Positions 9,201 through 16,663 of a stretch of 53,304 nucleotides of DNA are shown piece by piece. Source of the DNA: NAT127 sp041655035 (lineage in GTDB: Bacteria > Pseudomonadota > Gammaproteobacteria > Pseudomonadales > Porticoccaceae); contig JBAZCN010000008.1 of the NCBI GenBank assembly GCA_041655035.1, positions 1 through 53,304 of the forward strand, given 5' to 3'. Numbering within the stretch: position 1 is the first letter of the stretch; each line of letters opens with the position of its first letter. The notes beneath the pieces were generated by a model. That model searched no databases, was not told where the DNA came from, and worked only from the letters and a program-made list of their open reading frames with translations. The position numbers were made by a program, and so were the translations under genes.

Positions 9201-10162
9201 GCAAAGAACAGGTTTTGCAGAATGGCGTGGTAGTAGTTGCTTTCATCCGGCGCGGTATCCGGCGCCTGCTTTAGCAGACCGCGCAATGCTTCCCGCTCGA
9301 ACAGGGTATTGGGTACCAAGCCGCGCTCTTTGATGAACCAGACGAAGATCAGGCGCGTAAGCAGGCGGATGACGCCAATGGCATTGCGATCCTGCCCACC
9401 GCCCTTCGGGAATTCCACCTCCTTGGCAGCCCACATGTACCACCAAGCCAGTTGCTGATAGAAATCCTTGTTGAGCTTCTGCGTGGAGAGCGTGTCGATC
9501 CAGGCGTCATACAGCTCGCGGAAGTTGCCAGGCCGGCGCTTGTCGCCCAGATTTACCAAGGCGAGGCTTGCCAGGATGTCTATGTGCGCACGGTGAGGGG
9601 CGGTAAGGCGCACATCCTTGATGACGGTGATGCGGCTGTCGATGACGTCGCGGCTGGCATCGCGCATGTTTTGCCGCCGGTCGATCACCGCGAGAGAAAA
9701 CAGCTCTTCCTGGCGGAACAGGAAGATGGCTGGCATGGGGAATCGCTTGTTCAACTCACGTGCGATGGTTGCCAGCTGGCTGCGCGACCAACCCTCACCT
9801 TGCAGATCGATGGCAAGAAAGACGAAGGACTCGATCTGGCCTTGTGTCAGCTTGCCATCCGCGCCTACAGGTGCTTGCCCCAGAGCCAGTGAAGGAATCT
9901 CGTCGTTGGTGAGCTGGAACAGGAAAGCGCAGGACTTCCAGCGATTGGCATGCACCTTGGCGTGGTTGATGCTGCCAAGTTCGGGACGAAACTGTTCGAT
10001 GCTGCCCAGCAGCGCTTCTGCGGTGTTACCCAGTTCTGCCGTTTTATCGCTGCTGTAGCCCAAGGTGTTGAGCAGAGCGATGGCACCTGTTGCCAGCGGC
10101 TGGCTGGCGAGGTTTTGCAGTGCATCCTGAATGGATTGGCGAAGGGCGGAGTTGTCAGCCAT
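6227..10162 (-). CDS. Large N6-adenine DNA methyltransferase with target-recognition region (type IIG / DrmMI / PglX-like)
   Basis: This 1311-residue protein is the modification component of a restriction-type system. The SAM-binding motif I DPACGSG starts at Asp573 and the adenine-specific catalytic motif NPPY starts at Asn829. The C-terminal part (PLGKYVNGRFYYGIKTGLN and following) looks like the TaqI/Eco57I-type target-recognition domain. The N-terminal 500 residues include a segment (AIFLFRQEELFSLAVIDRR) that I recognise from other large defence methylases and that might be a nuclease-like or structural module. I cannot assign catalytic nuclease residues. The gene overlaps the helicase stop by 8 nt and the ATPase start by 4 nt. 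It presumably marks host DNA so that the helicase-nuclease attacks only unmodified DNA. Annotation as a lone type IIG enzyme is possible but less likely given the neighbours. Confidence 0.87.
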   Translation of the reverse strand: MADNSALRQSIQDALQNLASQPLATGAIALLNTLGYSSDKTAELGNTAEALLGSIEQFRPELGSINHAKVHANRWKSCAFLFQLTNDEIPSLALGQAPVGADGKLTQGQIESFVFLAIDLQGEGWSRSQLATIARELNKRFPMPAIFLFRQEELFSLAVIDRRQNMRDASRDVIDSRITVIKDVRLTAPHRAHIDILASLALVNLGDKRRPGNFRELYDAWIDTLSTQKLNKDFYQQLAWWYMWAAKEVEFPKGGGQDRNAIGVIRLLTRLIFVWFIKERGLVPNTLFEREALRGLLKQAPDTAPDESNYYHAILQNLFFASLNQEMGNDRRWAKTGSGMKGDYLISLVYRHQDAFKHPETVLQDYFAHVPFLNGGLFECLDEQLTDEELARRPELKRLVVQEGNGSVLRIDGFSRRPNAQAKVPNKLFFGGTDDAALNTEFETKGKRYPVKGLIDLLDSYKFTVDENTPLDEEVALDPELLGKVFENLLASYNPDTRSTARKQSGSFYTPREVVDYMVDEALIAYFTRHLPNGEQREQDLRQLLSHADTEHAFGEVESDALVLAIEQLKVLDPACGSGAFPMGVLAKLFVALKKLDPDNRRWRDQNLAPLQQRLALAKKTPDPVQRDAEIEDAEAALEKHKKDFADPAYADYTRKLYLIEKCIFGSDIQPIAVQIAKLRFFIALIVSQPIDRSKPNWNITPLPNLETKIVAANTLFGVPRHGAQGSLLDDPAIAEKEAELRDANAAYFTSRTRATKKRRKEKVQKLHEELVTLLKRDGFVTANDAERMARWDPFDQNRFADFFDVEWMFGLPRAQDNSEAVFDIVIANPPYVRQEEIKELKPLLRDEYKYECYTGTADLFVYFYERSVKLLKPQGMLSFITSNKWYRAKYGENLRLFMATHTRLKSIIDFGDEAVFTAIAYPTIVIAMRREQAVSLRNAENTVRALNWAQTHPVEQFPAVFQAEAFSIPQTELKKEGWQLEPPGKRDLLARIRRAGTPLGKYVNGRFYYGIKTGLNEAFVIDGSTRTRLIAEDPKSAEVIKPFLRGRDVKRWKAESADLWLIFTRRPFPIDKYPAIKKHLSGFKKQLMPKPDGWDDKRDGKWKGRKAGSYEWHEIQDNIAYWQEFEQPKVILGRFMDKPTYAYDDSGYYANNALSIVAGADEYLVGILNSSVTWWFLTATCTDLQNGFIQVHNNNQEAVVIPEASVNQRQVVVSLVKAVLANAHAAHFEQIINGLVFELFFPDELHAANIRLFDACEKADVGKLANLKDKALVTAATELAGRIFATDHPIYAMLFDLQALEVVRIIEGKE

Positions 10163-13100
10163 TGTTCACGTCCTTGATCACCAGCCAGGTGATGAGATCG
10201 AAATCGTTGGTTTGCTTGATTTGCTTCGCCGCATCGGCAAGCTTGCCGCCACGCCCAGAAAACAAATTGCCTGCGTTCTTGCGGCTAAACTGAGCGGCAA
10301 TAGCGGCAACCGCTTTGTCGAGCAGGCCGCTGTAGCGGCTCATGTTCTGCCCGTGCGCGGTCTCTTCATCGAACAACTTGCACAGCTTGGCGTGCGGTTC
10401 GGTCTGGCTCTGGCAGACGGCACGGAAGATTTCCAGAATCTGCTTGGGCGCGGTGAAGGTGTAGCGCACCTCTCCATCGTCGCGGATATAGACGAGGAAG
10501 TATGGTTGCAGCGGGTTGACTGCCTCATTGCCGGCGGCGTCAATGCGCTGCTTCAGGCAGTAGATGATGCCGGGCTTGATGGTGCTGTACTCGGCGTGCG
10601 GAGGCACTACGGCGTAAAGGCCGAAGGGAGCTTCTTCCAGCTTTTCGCGGTTGGCTTCGATGTAGGTGGCCAGCTCGATGCGGAAATCATCCAGCGTGAA
10701 TTCACCCAGCGCGACGGACTCGTTGAAGTCCTCTAGGTCGAGCACTTCATCCTTGAGCCGGAGTAGTTGCTTGTCGCGGTAGCGCAGGTCTTGCTTGATG
10801 AGGTCTTCCAGGTCTTCGGCTTGCAGGATGTTGTCTTCCGCCGTGGCAGCGATATCCACCAATGCCATGCGCGCCTCGACGCGGTTCTTGAGGTTGATGT
10901 ACTTGTTCAGATCCGGTGTCGGCCAGAAGTTGACGAGCTGGATGGCCTGATTGGGGCTGCCGATACGGTCGATACGTCCGAAGCGCTGAATGATGCGCAC
11001 CGGGTTCCAGTGGATGTCGTAGTTGATGAGGTAGTCGCAATCCTGCAGGTTCTGGCCTTCGGAGATGCAGTCGGTGGCGATGAGGAGGTCGATTTCGCCA
11101 TCCTGTGGCATGGACTTCATCTTGGCTCGCTGTTTGGCGCGGGGGGCAAAGTTTGTGAGGATGCGGGTGAACTCGGCCTGGCCGAAGGTGCTGCGGTTGG
11201 GGCGTGCGCCACCGGACACCAGGGCGACGTGAACGCCCAGCGTGTTGCGTGACCAGTCTTCCAATTCTTCGTACAGATAGGCAGCGGTATCGGCGAAGGC
11301 GCAGAACACGATGACCTTGCGGTTTTCCTCGCCCAGCGTGTTGGTGCTGGGGTGGCGAACCTTGTGCTCGATCAGGCGCTTGAGTTCAGCTAGCTTGGCG
11401 TCGCGTGCTGCATCGACGGCCTGGGCTGCGTCGGCCAGTAGCGAAAGCTGCTGCTTGTCGGTGGCCAGATCGGCCAGCCAAGCGGCCACGTCCATATGCT
11501 CCATGCGGTACTTGAGCTTGGTGCCAGCCTGGAAGGCCTGAGCCAACTCTTCGTCTTCTTCGGCTGGTTCCATGAAGAAATCAGGCTGGATGTCTTCCGC
11601 CGTCTCGGCTTGATGTTGCAGGAACTGCTTGAGCCGTTCTTCCAGATCTTCGATCTTGCTGACGGTGCGCTCCATGGTGATGGCAAAGGCGCGCACAGAG
11701 CTTTCCAGGCGCTTGAGGAAGTTCACCTTCATCATGCCGATCAGGAACTTCTCGCGGTTCTCCTGGCTGAAGTTCTTGACGCGATGGTCTTCGTACTTCG
11801 TCTTGAACTCACCCAGCACGTACTTGGACGGCTTGAAGATGGAAAGCTGATAGTTGTCGATCTCGTCGTTCAGTTTGTCGTAGGAGAGAAAGCGGCCTTT
11901 AAGGTCAATTTCGGAGAACACGGATTCCGGTTTCCTGCGCTTGGGAAACTGGCCGATCTGCGCCATCGAGGCTTTGTAATACTTCTGGATGTGCTTGCGC
12001 GAACGGGCGATGGTGAGTTCGTCCAGCAGGGTGAAGAACCCGGCGGAGAGCCGTTCCATCAGGTCGCGGGCATCCCTTTCGCCGGAGCGCCTGGCCCATT
12101 CCATGAAGGTTTTCTGGGCGACGGTGAGTGTGTCCTTGATGCTGTTGATGCCGAAGCTCTGCGAAAAGGCGGTATCACGCCCTTCGGTGACGAAGTAGAT
12201 CTGGTTGCGTAGGTCTTTCAGGTCGTTGTTGACCGGGGTTGCGGAAAGCAGCAGTACCTTGGTCTTGACGCCCGTCTTGATGATGTCGTCCATCAGCCGT
12301 TCATAGCGGCTCTTGCGGATGAGGTTACCGTCTTCGTCGTGCTTGCCTTTGGTGTTGTTGCGGAAGTTGTGCGATTCGTCGATGACGATCAGGTCGAAGT
12401 TGCCCCAGTTGAGCGTTGCCAGGTCGATGCCATCCACGCGGCCACTGTCACGGGACAGGTCGGTGTGAGAGAGCACGGTGTAGGCGAAGCGATCCTTGAG
12501 GAAGGGATTGAGTTCGCTGTTGTTCTGGGCGAGATAGACCGTCCAGTTGTCGCGCAGCTTCTTGGGGCACAGCACCAGCACGCGGTGGTTGCGCAGTTCG
12601 TGGTATTTGATGACCGCCAGCGCCGAGTAGGTTTTACCCAGACCCACGCTGTCGGCCAAGATGCAGCCGTTGTGTTGGTTGATCTTGTGGATGGCACCTT
12701 TGACGCCATCTTTCTGGAAGTCGAACAAGGCTTTCCAGATTTCGGTGTCGATGATAGCGGTTTGGTCGAACAATGCGGCGTCGGCTTCCTGCCCGGACAG
12801 GAAGCGCTCGAAGACGTGATAGAGCGTCTTGAAGTAGACAAACTCCGGTGCATGATCGACGTAAAGCTGCTCCAGGTAGCGCAGGACATCAGCCTTGACG
12901 TCGGCGACCAGTTTTTCGTCGCCCCAGATTTCATCGAACCATTGCTTGAGGTCCGCCCTGTCGCGGTCGCCATCGACAATAAGGTTCAGTTCTATGTTGG
13001 GCGTGTTGGACAGGCCCAACCCACGCCGGGTGAAGTTGGAACTGCCCAGCAGGGCGTGTTCACGTCGGCCATCGTCAATGTGGTAGAGCTTGCCGTGTAA

Positions 13101-13469
13101 GAGATTAGCCTGGCGTACCGAGCGGATATCGACCTTGTCGCGCAGCCATTCAGCGCAACGACGAGCGATTTCTTTCTGTTGCAGGCGATTGGCTAACTCC
13201 AGGCCTTCATCTTCGATCTTGAAGGCTTTCTTGTCGGTCTTCTCCGGATCAAGCGAAGCGATGAAGCGGGGCTCGCCGAACAGGAAGTTCAGATGGTCGA
13301 TCTGGTCAAGCTGCCTGGACAGCGCGTCGTAGGCATAGATGGTGAAGTACGCTGACACCACGGATAACTGGCTGCCCGATGCAATCTTTTCAGCTAGAAA
13401 TTCGGCTACTTTCCCGCGTGTGTGATTATCACGTATGCCGTGACTGTATATGGTCTTTTGGCGATTCAT
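10155..13469 (-). CDS. PLD-family nuclease fused to SNF2-type helicase
   Basis: This 1104-residue protein is a probable DNA-translocating nuclease. Residues 1-170 form a phospholipase D-like domain with one HxKx4D motif (HGKLYHID, His125-Asp132) and the following GSSN (142-145), as in dimeric PLD nucleases. The SNF2/superfamily 2 helicase follows: Walker A DSVGLGKT (273-280), DESH (364-367), SAT (409-411), and motif VI QRFGRIDRIGS near residue 830. A charged region after residue 1000 is unassigned. DISARM also combines a PLD protein, SNF2-like helicases and an adenine methylase, but there they are separate genes. The DISARM drmA and drmB genes are absent here. The start overlaps the upstream AlbA-type gene as ATGA. 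The likely role is cleavage or unwinding of unmethylated DNA. Confidence 0.9.
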   Translation of the reverse strand: MNRQKTIYSHGIRDNHTRGKVAEFLAEKIASGSQLSVVSAYFTIYAYDALSRQLDQIDHLNFLFGEPRFIASLDPEKTDKKAFKIEDEGLELANRLQQKEIARRCAEWLRDKVDIRSVRQANLLHGKLYHIDDGRREHALLGSSNFTRRGLGLSNTPNIELNLIVDGDRDRADLKQWFDEIWGDEKLVADVKADVLRYLEQLYVDHAPEFVYFKTLYHVFERFLSGQEADAALFDQTAIIDTEIWKALFDFQKDGVKGAIHKINQHNGCILADSVGLGKTYSALAVIKYHELRNHRVLVLCPKKLRDNWTVYLAQNNSELNPFLKDRFAYTVLSHTDLSRDSGRVDGIDLATLNWGNFDLIVIDESHNFRNNTKGKHDEDGNLIRKSRYERLMDDIIKTGVKTKVLLLSATPVNNDLKDLRNQIYFVTEGRDTAFSQSFGINSIKDTLTVAQKTFMEWARRSGERDARDLMERLSAGFFTLLDELTIARSRKHIQKYYKASMAQIGQFPKRRKPESVFSEIDLKGRFLSYDKLNDEIDNYQLSIFKPSKYVLGEFKTKYEDHRVKNFSQENREKFLIGMMKVNFLKRLESSVRAFAITMERTVSKIEDLEERLKQFLQHQAETAEDIQPDFFMEPAEEDEELAQAFQAGTKLKYRMEHMDVAAWLADLATDKQQLSLLADAAQAVDAARDAKLAELKRLIEHKVRHPSTNTLGEENRKVIVFCAFADTAAYLYEELEDWSRNTLGVHVALVSGGARPNRSTFGQAEFTRILTNFAPRAKQRAKMKSMPQDGEIDLLIATDCISEGQNLQDCDYLINYDIHWNPVRIIQRFGRIDRIGSPNQAIQLVNFWPTPDLNKYINLKNRVEARMALVDIAATAEDNILQAEDLEDLIKQDLRYRDKQLLRLKDEVLDLEDFNESVALGEFTLDDFRIELATYIEANREKLEEAPFGLYAVVPPHAEYSTIKPGIIYCLKQRIDAAGNEAVNPLQPYFLVYIRDDGEVRYTFTAPKQILEIFRAVCQSQTEPHAKLCKLFDEETAHGQNMSRYSGLLDKAVAAIAAQFSRKNAGNLFSGRGGKLADAAKQIKQTNDFDLITWLVIKDVNNG

Positions 13470-14884
13470 CCAGATTTTTCTCTATTTGACGGGAACTTGG
13501 CACCCTTGTGGTAGCCCAGCTTGAACCGGGCCAGCAGCTCTTGCCCTGATTCCGTAAGGCGGTATTGCTGCAAGCGGCTCTGAGGTTTGTCTGGAAGGGT
13601 GTAGGCGACCTGCCCAGCTTCCAGAAGCTTTTTCATCAAATCATTGAGATAACGGGTGGGTTTCTTTTTCCCGATCGCCCTGGCGATTTCGGCTTTGGAC
13701 AAGGGCGAGGTCATAAGCAGGCGCATGACTTGCAAGGCCAGTTCTGACTCTACCCCTGACTCTACCCCTGACTCTACCCCTGACTCTACCCCTGACTTTG
13801 TTTGGGCCTCTTCGGACATGGGCATGCTGAGTCGGATGAAATGAGTGGAGAAGGTGAACGCCTCGCGCGGGTAGGCCTTGAGGATACGCGGCATGCCGGA
13901 GCCAAGGTATTCGACCATGCCCAGATCCTTGAATACACGCATCAGGGTCTTGTTACGGGGCATGGAGTAGCCGGCGAAGAAGTCTTCCTGCTCACGGCCA
14001 GGATGGATGGCGCCTGCAGAGGTAATTTCCAGGCGGTCACTGAATATCTCGAACTTGGGCACGAGTTCGGTGCTGTAGTCATTGTGGATAATGGCGTTGA
14101 TAACGGCCTCGCGCAGTGCCACGGGGTTCCATAAGGGGGTTTCAATACGCTCACGGGATGTGATTTGGGTGTGGATACTGTTTTCTACCCCCTCCAGCCG
14201 GTCGAGTACGGCCTTGCAGGTTTTGACCAGGCAACAGTAGCCGTATTCCTTGCTTTCAATCAGATCGACGCGATCACTGCCTGCATATTTGGCTATCTGT
14301 GTTGAATTTCCGTTGTCGTCAGCGAGCAAGTAGGCGGCATAGTTGTACGCGCCATCTTCGGTCAGCAGTTCCAGATTGGCGGCGAACTTGTCGTTGAGGG
14401 CAAGGCCCACTTCCTCATAATAAATTTTCAGTTGGGCGAAGCTGAGGTCCTGACGCGGTGAACGAATGCGGGTCAGGGAATTGCGTGTACGGCGGGCGAA
14501 CAGCTCCTCGATCATGCTCAGAGACATGGGTTCGCTGGCGCTGCCAAGGCGGATGAAGCAGCCCTTTTCCGACATGCCGTATTTGCGCAGGTAATAGGGC
14601 TTTTCCGTGCCGCTGGCGAGAATGATCTTGATGATCGGCTTGCCGTCGCGCTGTTCCAGGATGACGTCGAACAGCCCCAGCGCGGAAGGCTGGATGTTGT
14701 TCTTTATCCGGTCTTTGATAGCCAGTTGCAGGGCATCAGCATTGTTGACCCCGATGGTCTGGCCATTCTTGTCGATGCCGATATAGACGATGCCGCCGTC
14801 GTGGTAGTTGAGGAAGGCGACGACTTCCTTCTCCAGCCCGTCGCTGAGTTCCCGCTTGTATTCGATGCGATTGGATTCTGTCAT
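13466..14884 (-). CDS. AlbA_2/Schlafen-type ATP-binding regulator-like protein with winged-helix tail
   Basis: This 472-residue protein belongs to the COG2865-like family. The N-terminal AlbA_2 domain contains NRIEYKRELSDGLEKEVVAFLN and GGIVYIGID. A central GHKL-like segment contains AVINAIIHNDY and LGSGMPRIL. A C-terminal winged helix (LSKAEIARAIGKKKPTRYL) suggests DNA binding. Family members are usually called transcriptional regulators or RNA/ATP-binding proteins and often accompany restriction genes; their biochemical role is poorly defined. A low-complexity linker of four GVES units is encoded by a 12-bp tandem repeat. The ATG overlaps the stop of the upstream HTH gene by 4 nt and its stop overlaps the helicase start by 4 nt. 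It could sense infection or set expression of the operon. Confidence 0.83.
   Translation of the reverse strand: MTESNRIEYKRELSDGLEKEVVAFLNYHDGGIVYIGIDKNGQTIGVNNADALQLAIKDRIKNNIQPSALGLFDVILEQRDGKPIIKIILASGTEKPYYLRKYGMSEKGCFIRLGSASEPMSLSMIEELFARRTRNSLTRIRSPRQDLSFAQLKIYYEEVGLALNDKFAANLELLTEDGAYNYAAYLLADDNGNSTQIAKYAGSDRVDLIESKEYGYCCLVKTCKAVLDRLEGVENSIHTQITSRERIETPLWNPVALREAVINAIIHNDYSTELVPKFEIFSDRLEITSAGAIHPGREQEDFFAGYSMPRNKTLMRVFKDLGMVEYLGSGMPRILKAYPREAFTFSTHFIRLSMPMSEEAQTKSGVESGVESGVESGVESELALQVMRLLMTSPLSKAEIARAIGKKKPTRYLNDLMKKLLEAGQVAYTLPDKPQSRLQQYRLTESGQELLARFKLGYHKGAKFPSNREKSG
13745..13797. repeat. 12-bp tandem repeat (4 perfect units plus a partial) inside the AlbA-type gene
   Basis: The unit TGACTCTACCCC is repeated exactly four times from 13745 to 13792, followed by a partial TGACT. 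On the coding (minus) strand it encodes four GVES tetrapeptides between the AlbA_2 core and the winged-helix tail. Because the unit is 12 bp, copy-number change would alter linker length without shifting the frame. Confidence 0.97.
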
Positions 14885-15087
14885 GTGTTGTTGTCTTTCT
14901 TGACCGAACCCTCATCAGCGCCACCGGCCCGCACCCACTCATCCACTTCGGATAACTGGAATTTCCACAAGCGCCCTACCTTGTGGGCGGGCAAACCTTT
15001 GCTCTCCCTCCAGCGGTAGACTGTGTCTTTCACTATGCCCAGGTGCTGGGCAACTTGCTCGGCGGTGACCCAGGGTTCGGTTATCAT
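14881..15087 (-). CDS. Small helix-turn-helix protein (AlpA/excisionase-like)
   Basis: This 68-residue protein is a single MerR/AlpA-type winged helix: WVTAEQVAQHLGIVKDTVYRW is followed by KGLPAHKVGRLWKF and EVDEWV. Proteins of this size act either as recombination directionality factors or as operon regulators. Both are plausible here, since it stands between the integrase (15256-16461) and the defence genes. It is the first gene of the leftward defence unit, its stop overlaps the next ATG, and an operator-like inverted repeat lies about 45-65 nt upstream of its start. No strong Shine-Dalgarno sequence is visible before the ATG. Confidence 0.8.
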   Translation of the reverse strand: MITEPWVTAEQVAQHLGIVKDTVYRWRESKGLPAHKVGRLWKFQLSEVDEWVRAGGADEGSVKKDNNT

Positions 15088-15131
15088 GGCATTGGTACCC
15101 AGTGCAATAAAACAAACTCGTTCTCAATCGT

Positions 15132-15152
15132 CAGGAATCTATCAGACTCCTG
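15132..15152 (-). promoter_or_regulatory. Operator-like inverted repeat upstream of the defence operon
   Basis: CAGGAATC, a TATCA spacer and GACTCCTG form an 8-bp inverted repeat with one mismatch. On the minus strand it overlaps a possible -10 (TAGATT) that lies 18 nt after a possible -35 (GTGACA). A repressor such as the small HTH protein could bind here to control the operon. The promoter reading is weak; the symmetry is directly visible. Confidence 0.4.
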
Positions 15153-15255
15153 GGGATAATGTCACGGCTATTGTTGGAGAGGCATAAATGGTCAGGCTCA
15201 AGGGAATGGGTCGTAAGGGACAACGGCTCTACCCGGAAAAGGCAAAAGGCCGGCA

Positions 15256-16461
15256 TCACTCCGCTCTCGGATTGACGACCAGGTTTCTGGCCGGCACCAG
15301 TCCATCAATGAAATCCGCCCAGGCCTGCAACATCTCCCGCCGCTGCTCCGCATACTCTGCCCGGTTGTAGACCCCTCGCACACCACCAATGGTGTGGTTC
15401 AACGCCTTCTCCACCACATCCGATGGCCAGCCCTGCTCGTGCAGCAGGGTGGAGGCTGTCCGGCGCAGGTCGTGGATGGTGAAGGCGGGAATGTCCTGGT
15501 CTTGCAGGGACACTTTCAGGGCCGTGTTCAGGGCGTTGTTGGAGAAGGGCTTGGTCAGGCTGCCACGGCCAGGCATGACCCAGTCGCTGGTGCTGGCCAT
15601 GGTCTTGAGTTCCCGGAACAGCATAGCGGCCTGGGTGGACAGGTAAATGATGTGAGGTTTACCGGTCTTGGAGTTTTCCACCGGGATATGCCATTCGCGT
15701 TGCTCAAGATGCACATCCTTCCACTGGGCCAGCATCAGTTCGGATTTGCGCACCAGGGTCATGAGGATCAATTGGAAGGCGATCTTGAATTGGCGGCGGA
15801 TGTTGGATTTGTGCACGGCGCGCAGGAAACGTTGGATCTCGTCCGGAGTCAGCGCGCGGTCGCGGGCAGTGGCGCGGTAGACGTGCCGCATGGGCAGGGC
15901 TGTGACCGGGTTGGCCTGGATCAGGCCGCAGGTCAAGGCATAGTCGAGCATGCGCTTGAGCAGGCCGCGCACCTGGCCGGCGGCGGCATCGAAGCCCTGG
16001 TCCTTCTTGCGCCAGATGACGCTGCGCACGTCCTCTGCGGTGATGTCCTTGATGGGCTTGCTGCCTATATAAGGAAGGATGTCCTTTTCCAGGTAGCGAC
16101 GGGGCATGGTGTTGTCCTTGCGGTCGCGCTCCTGGATGTCCTTGAAGAAGCGTTCGGCGAACTCGGCCACGGTGGTGTCTTCCGGGCCGACGATCTTTGC
16201 CTGTTGCTTCTTCTGGGCTGGGGACTCTCCAAGCGCCACGAGTTGGGCGGCTTCGTCCCGTTTCATGCGGGCGTTCTTCAGCGTCAGCGCCGGGTACTTA
16301 CCCAACGTAAGCTTTTCCCTCTTGCCATTCAGCCGGTAGCGATAGCGCCACACGATACTGCCGGTGGGAAGCACCTCTACATACAGGCCCCGATCGTCGC
16401 TGACGATATACGAGGCTTGCTTGGGTTTGAGCGCCTTGAGAGCGGTGTCTGTCAGAGCCAT
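15256..16461 (-). CDS. int: Tyrosine site-specific integrase with arm-binding (DUF4102) domain
   Basis: The product catalyses integration and excision of the island. I place the start at the ATG at 16461, giving 401 residues beginning MALTDTALKALKPKQ. A strong AAAGGAGGG Shine-Dalgarno sequence precedes it, while the upstream in-frame extension (to 16578) has no family resemblance. The N-terminal DUF4102 arm-binding domain has DDRGLYVEVLPTGSIVWRYRY. A SAM-like core-binding segment follows. The catalytic residues appear in LVRKSELMLAQW (Arg), HDLRRTASTLLHE (H-x-x-R) and LNHTIGGVRGVYNRAEY (His and nucleophilic Tyr). P4/SGI1-type integrases share this plan. The 5' end faces the mnmE 3' end, the typical position next to the attachment site. 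Confidence 0.95.
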   Translation of the reverse strand: MALTDTALKALKPKQASYIVSDDRGLYVEVLPTGSIVWRYRYRLNGKREKLTLGKYPALTLKNARMKRDEAAQLVALGESPAQKKQQAKIVGPEDTTVAEFAERFFKDIQERDRKDNTMPRRYLEKDILPYIGSKPIKDITAEDVRSVIWRKKDQGFDAAAGQVRGLLKRMLDYALTCGLIQANPVTALPMRHVYRATARDRALTPDEIQRFLRAVHKSNIRRQFKIAFQLILMTLVRKSELMLAQWKDVHLEQREWHIPVENSKTGKPHIIYLSTQAAMLFRELKTMASTSDWVMPGRGSLTKPFSNNALNTALKVSLQDQDIPAFTIHDLRRTASTLLHEQGWPSDVVEKALNHTIGGVRGVYNRAEYAEQRREMLQAWADFIDGLVPARNLVVNPRAE

Positions 16462-16538
16462 GGACCCTCCTTTGGGTCCATGAAAGTCAATCTGCCATAC
16501 TTTCCGGGGAACTTGGACCCAAATATGGACCCGGAAAG
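16462..16538. promoter_or_regulatory. Cluster of inverted repeats upstream of the integrase
   Basis: GGACCC or its complement occurs at 16462-16467, 16474-16479, 16515-16520 and 16527-16532. TTTGGGTCCA (16471-16480) is perfectly inverted at 16514-16523, and CTTTCCGGG (16500-16508) is perfectly inverted at 16530-16538. The innermost pair makes a 6-bp hairpin whose loop holds the integrase Shine-Dalgarno sequence, so folding could limit translation. The outer repeats could be binding sites for integrase arms, an excisionase or a repressor. Confidence 0.6.
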
Positions 16539-16645
16539 CGATGGCTCTGACTGTACCACCAGAACATTGAAAAGACAAAAAATCCTTTATTTATAATGAT
16601 TTTTATACAATCAGCAGACTTCCTTGGACGTCCATGGAACCTGAT

Positions 16646-16663
16646 TCATTTGCCGATGCAGAA
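16646..16663 (-). other. Probable island attachment core at the mnmE 3' end
   Basis: The last 18 nt of mnmE read TTCTGCATCGGCAAATGA (FCIGK and stop). SGI1-family elements use the 18-bp trmE/mnmE 3' end as attB, and this sequence corresponds in position and coding content. A perfect palindrome TGGACGTCCA (16625-16634) lies just on the island side. I did not find a second copy of the core in the window, so the other end of the island should lie left of position 1. Confidence 0.5.

Noticed and set aside
13745..13797. Short tandem repeats considered as a CRISPR array
   Set aside because: The units are contiguous 12-mers with no spacers and code for a GVES linker. No CRISPR array is visible in the window.
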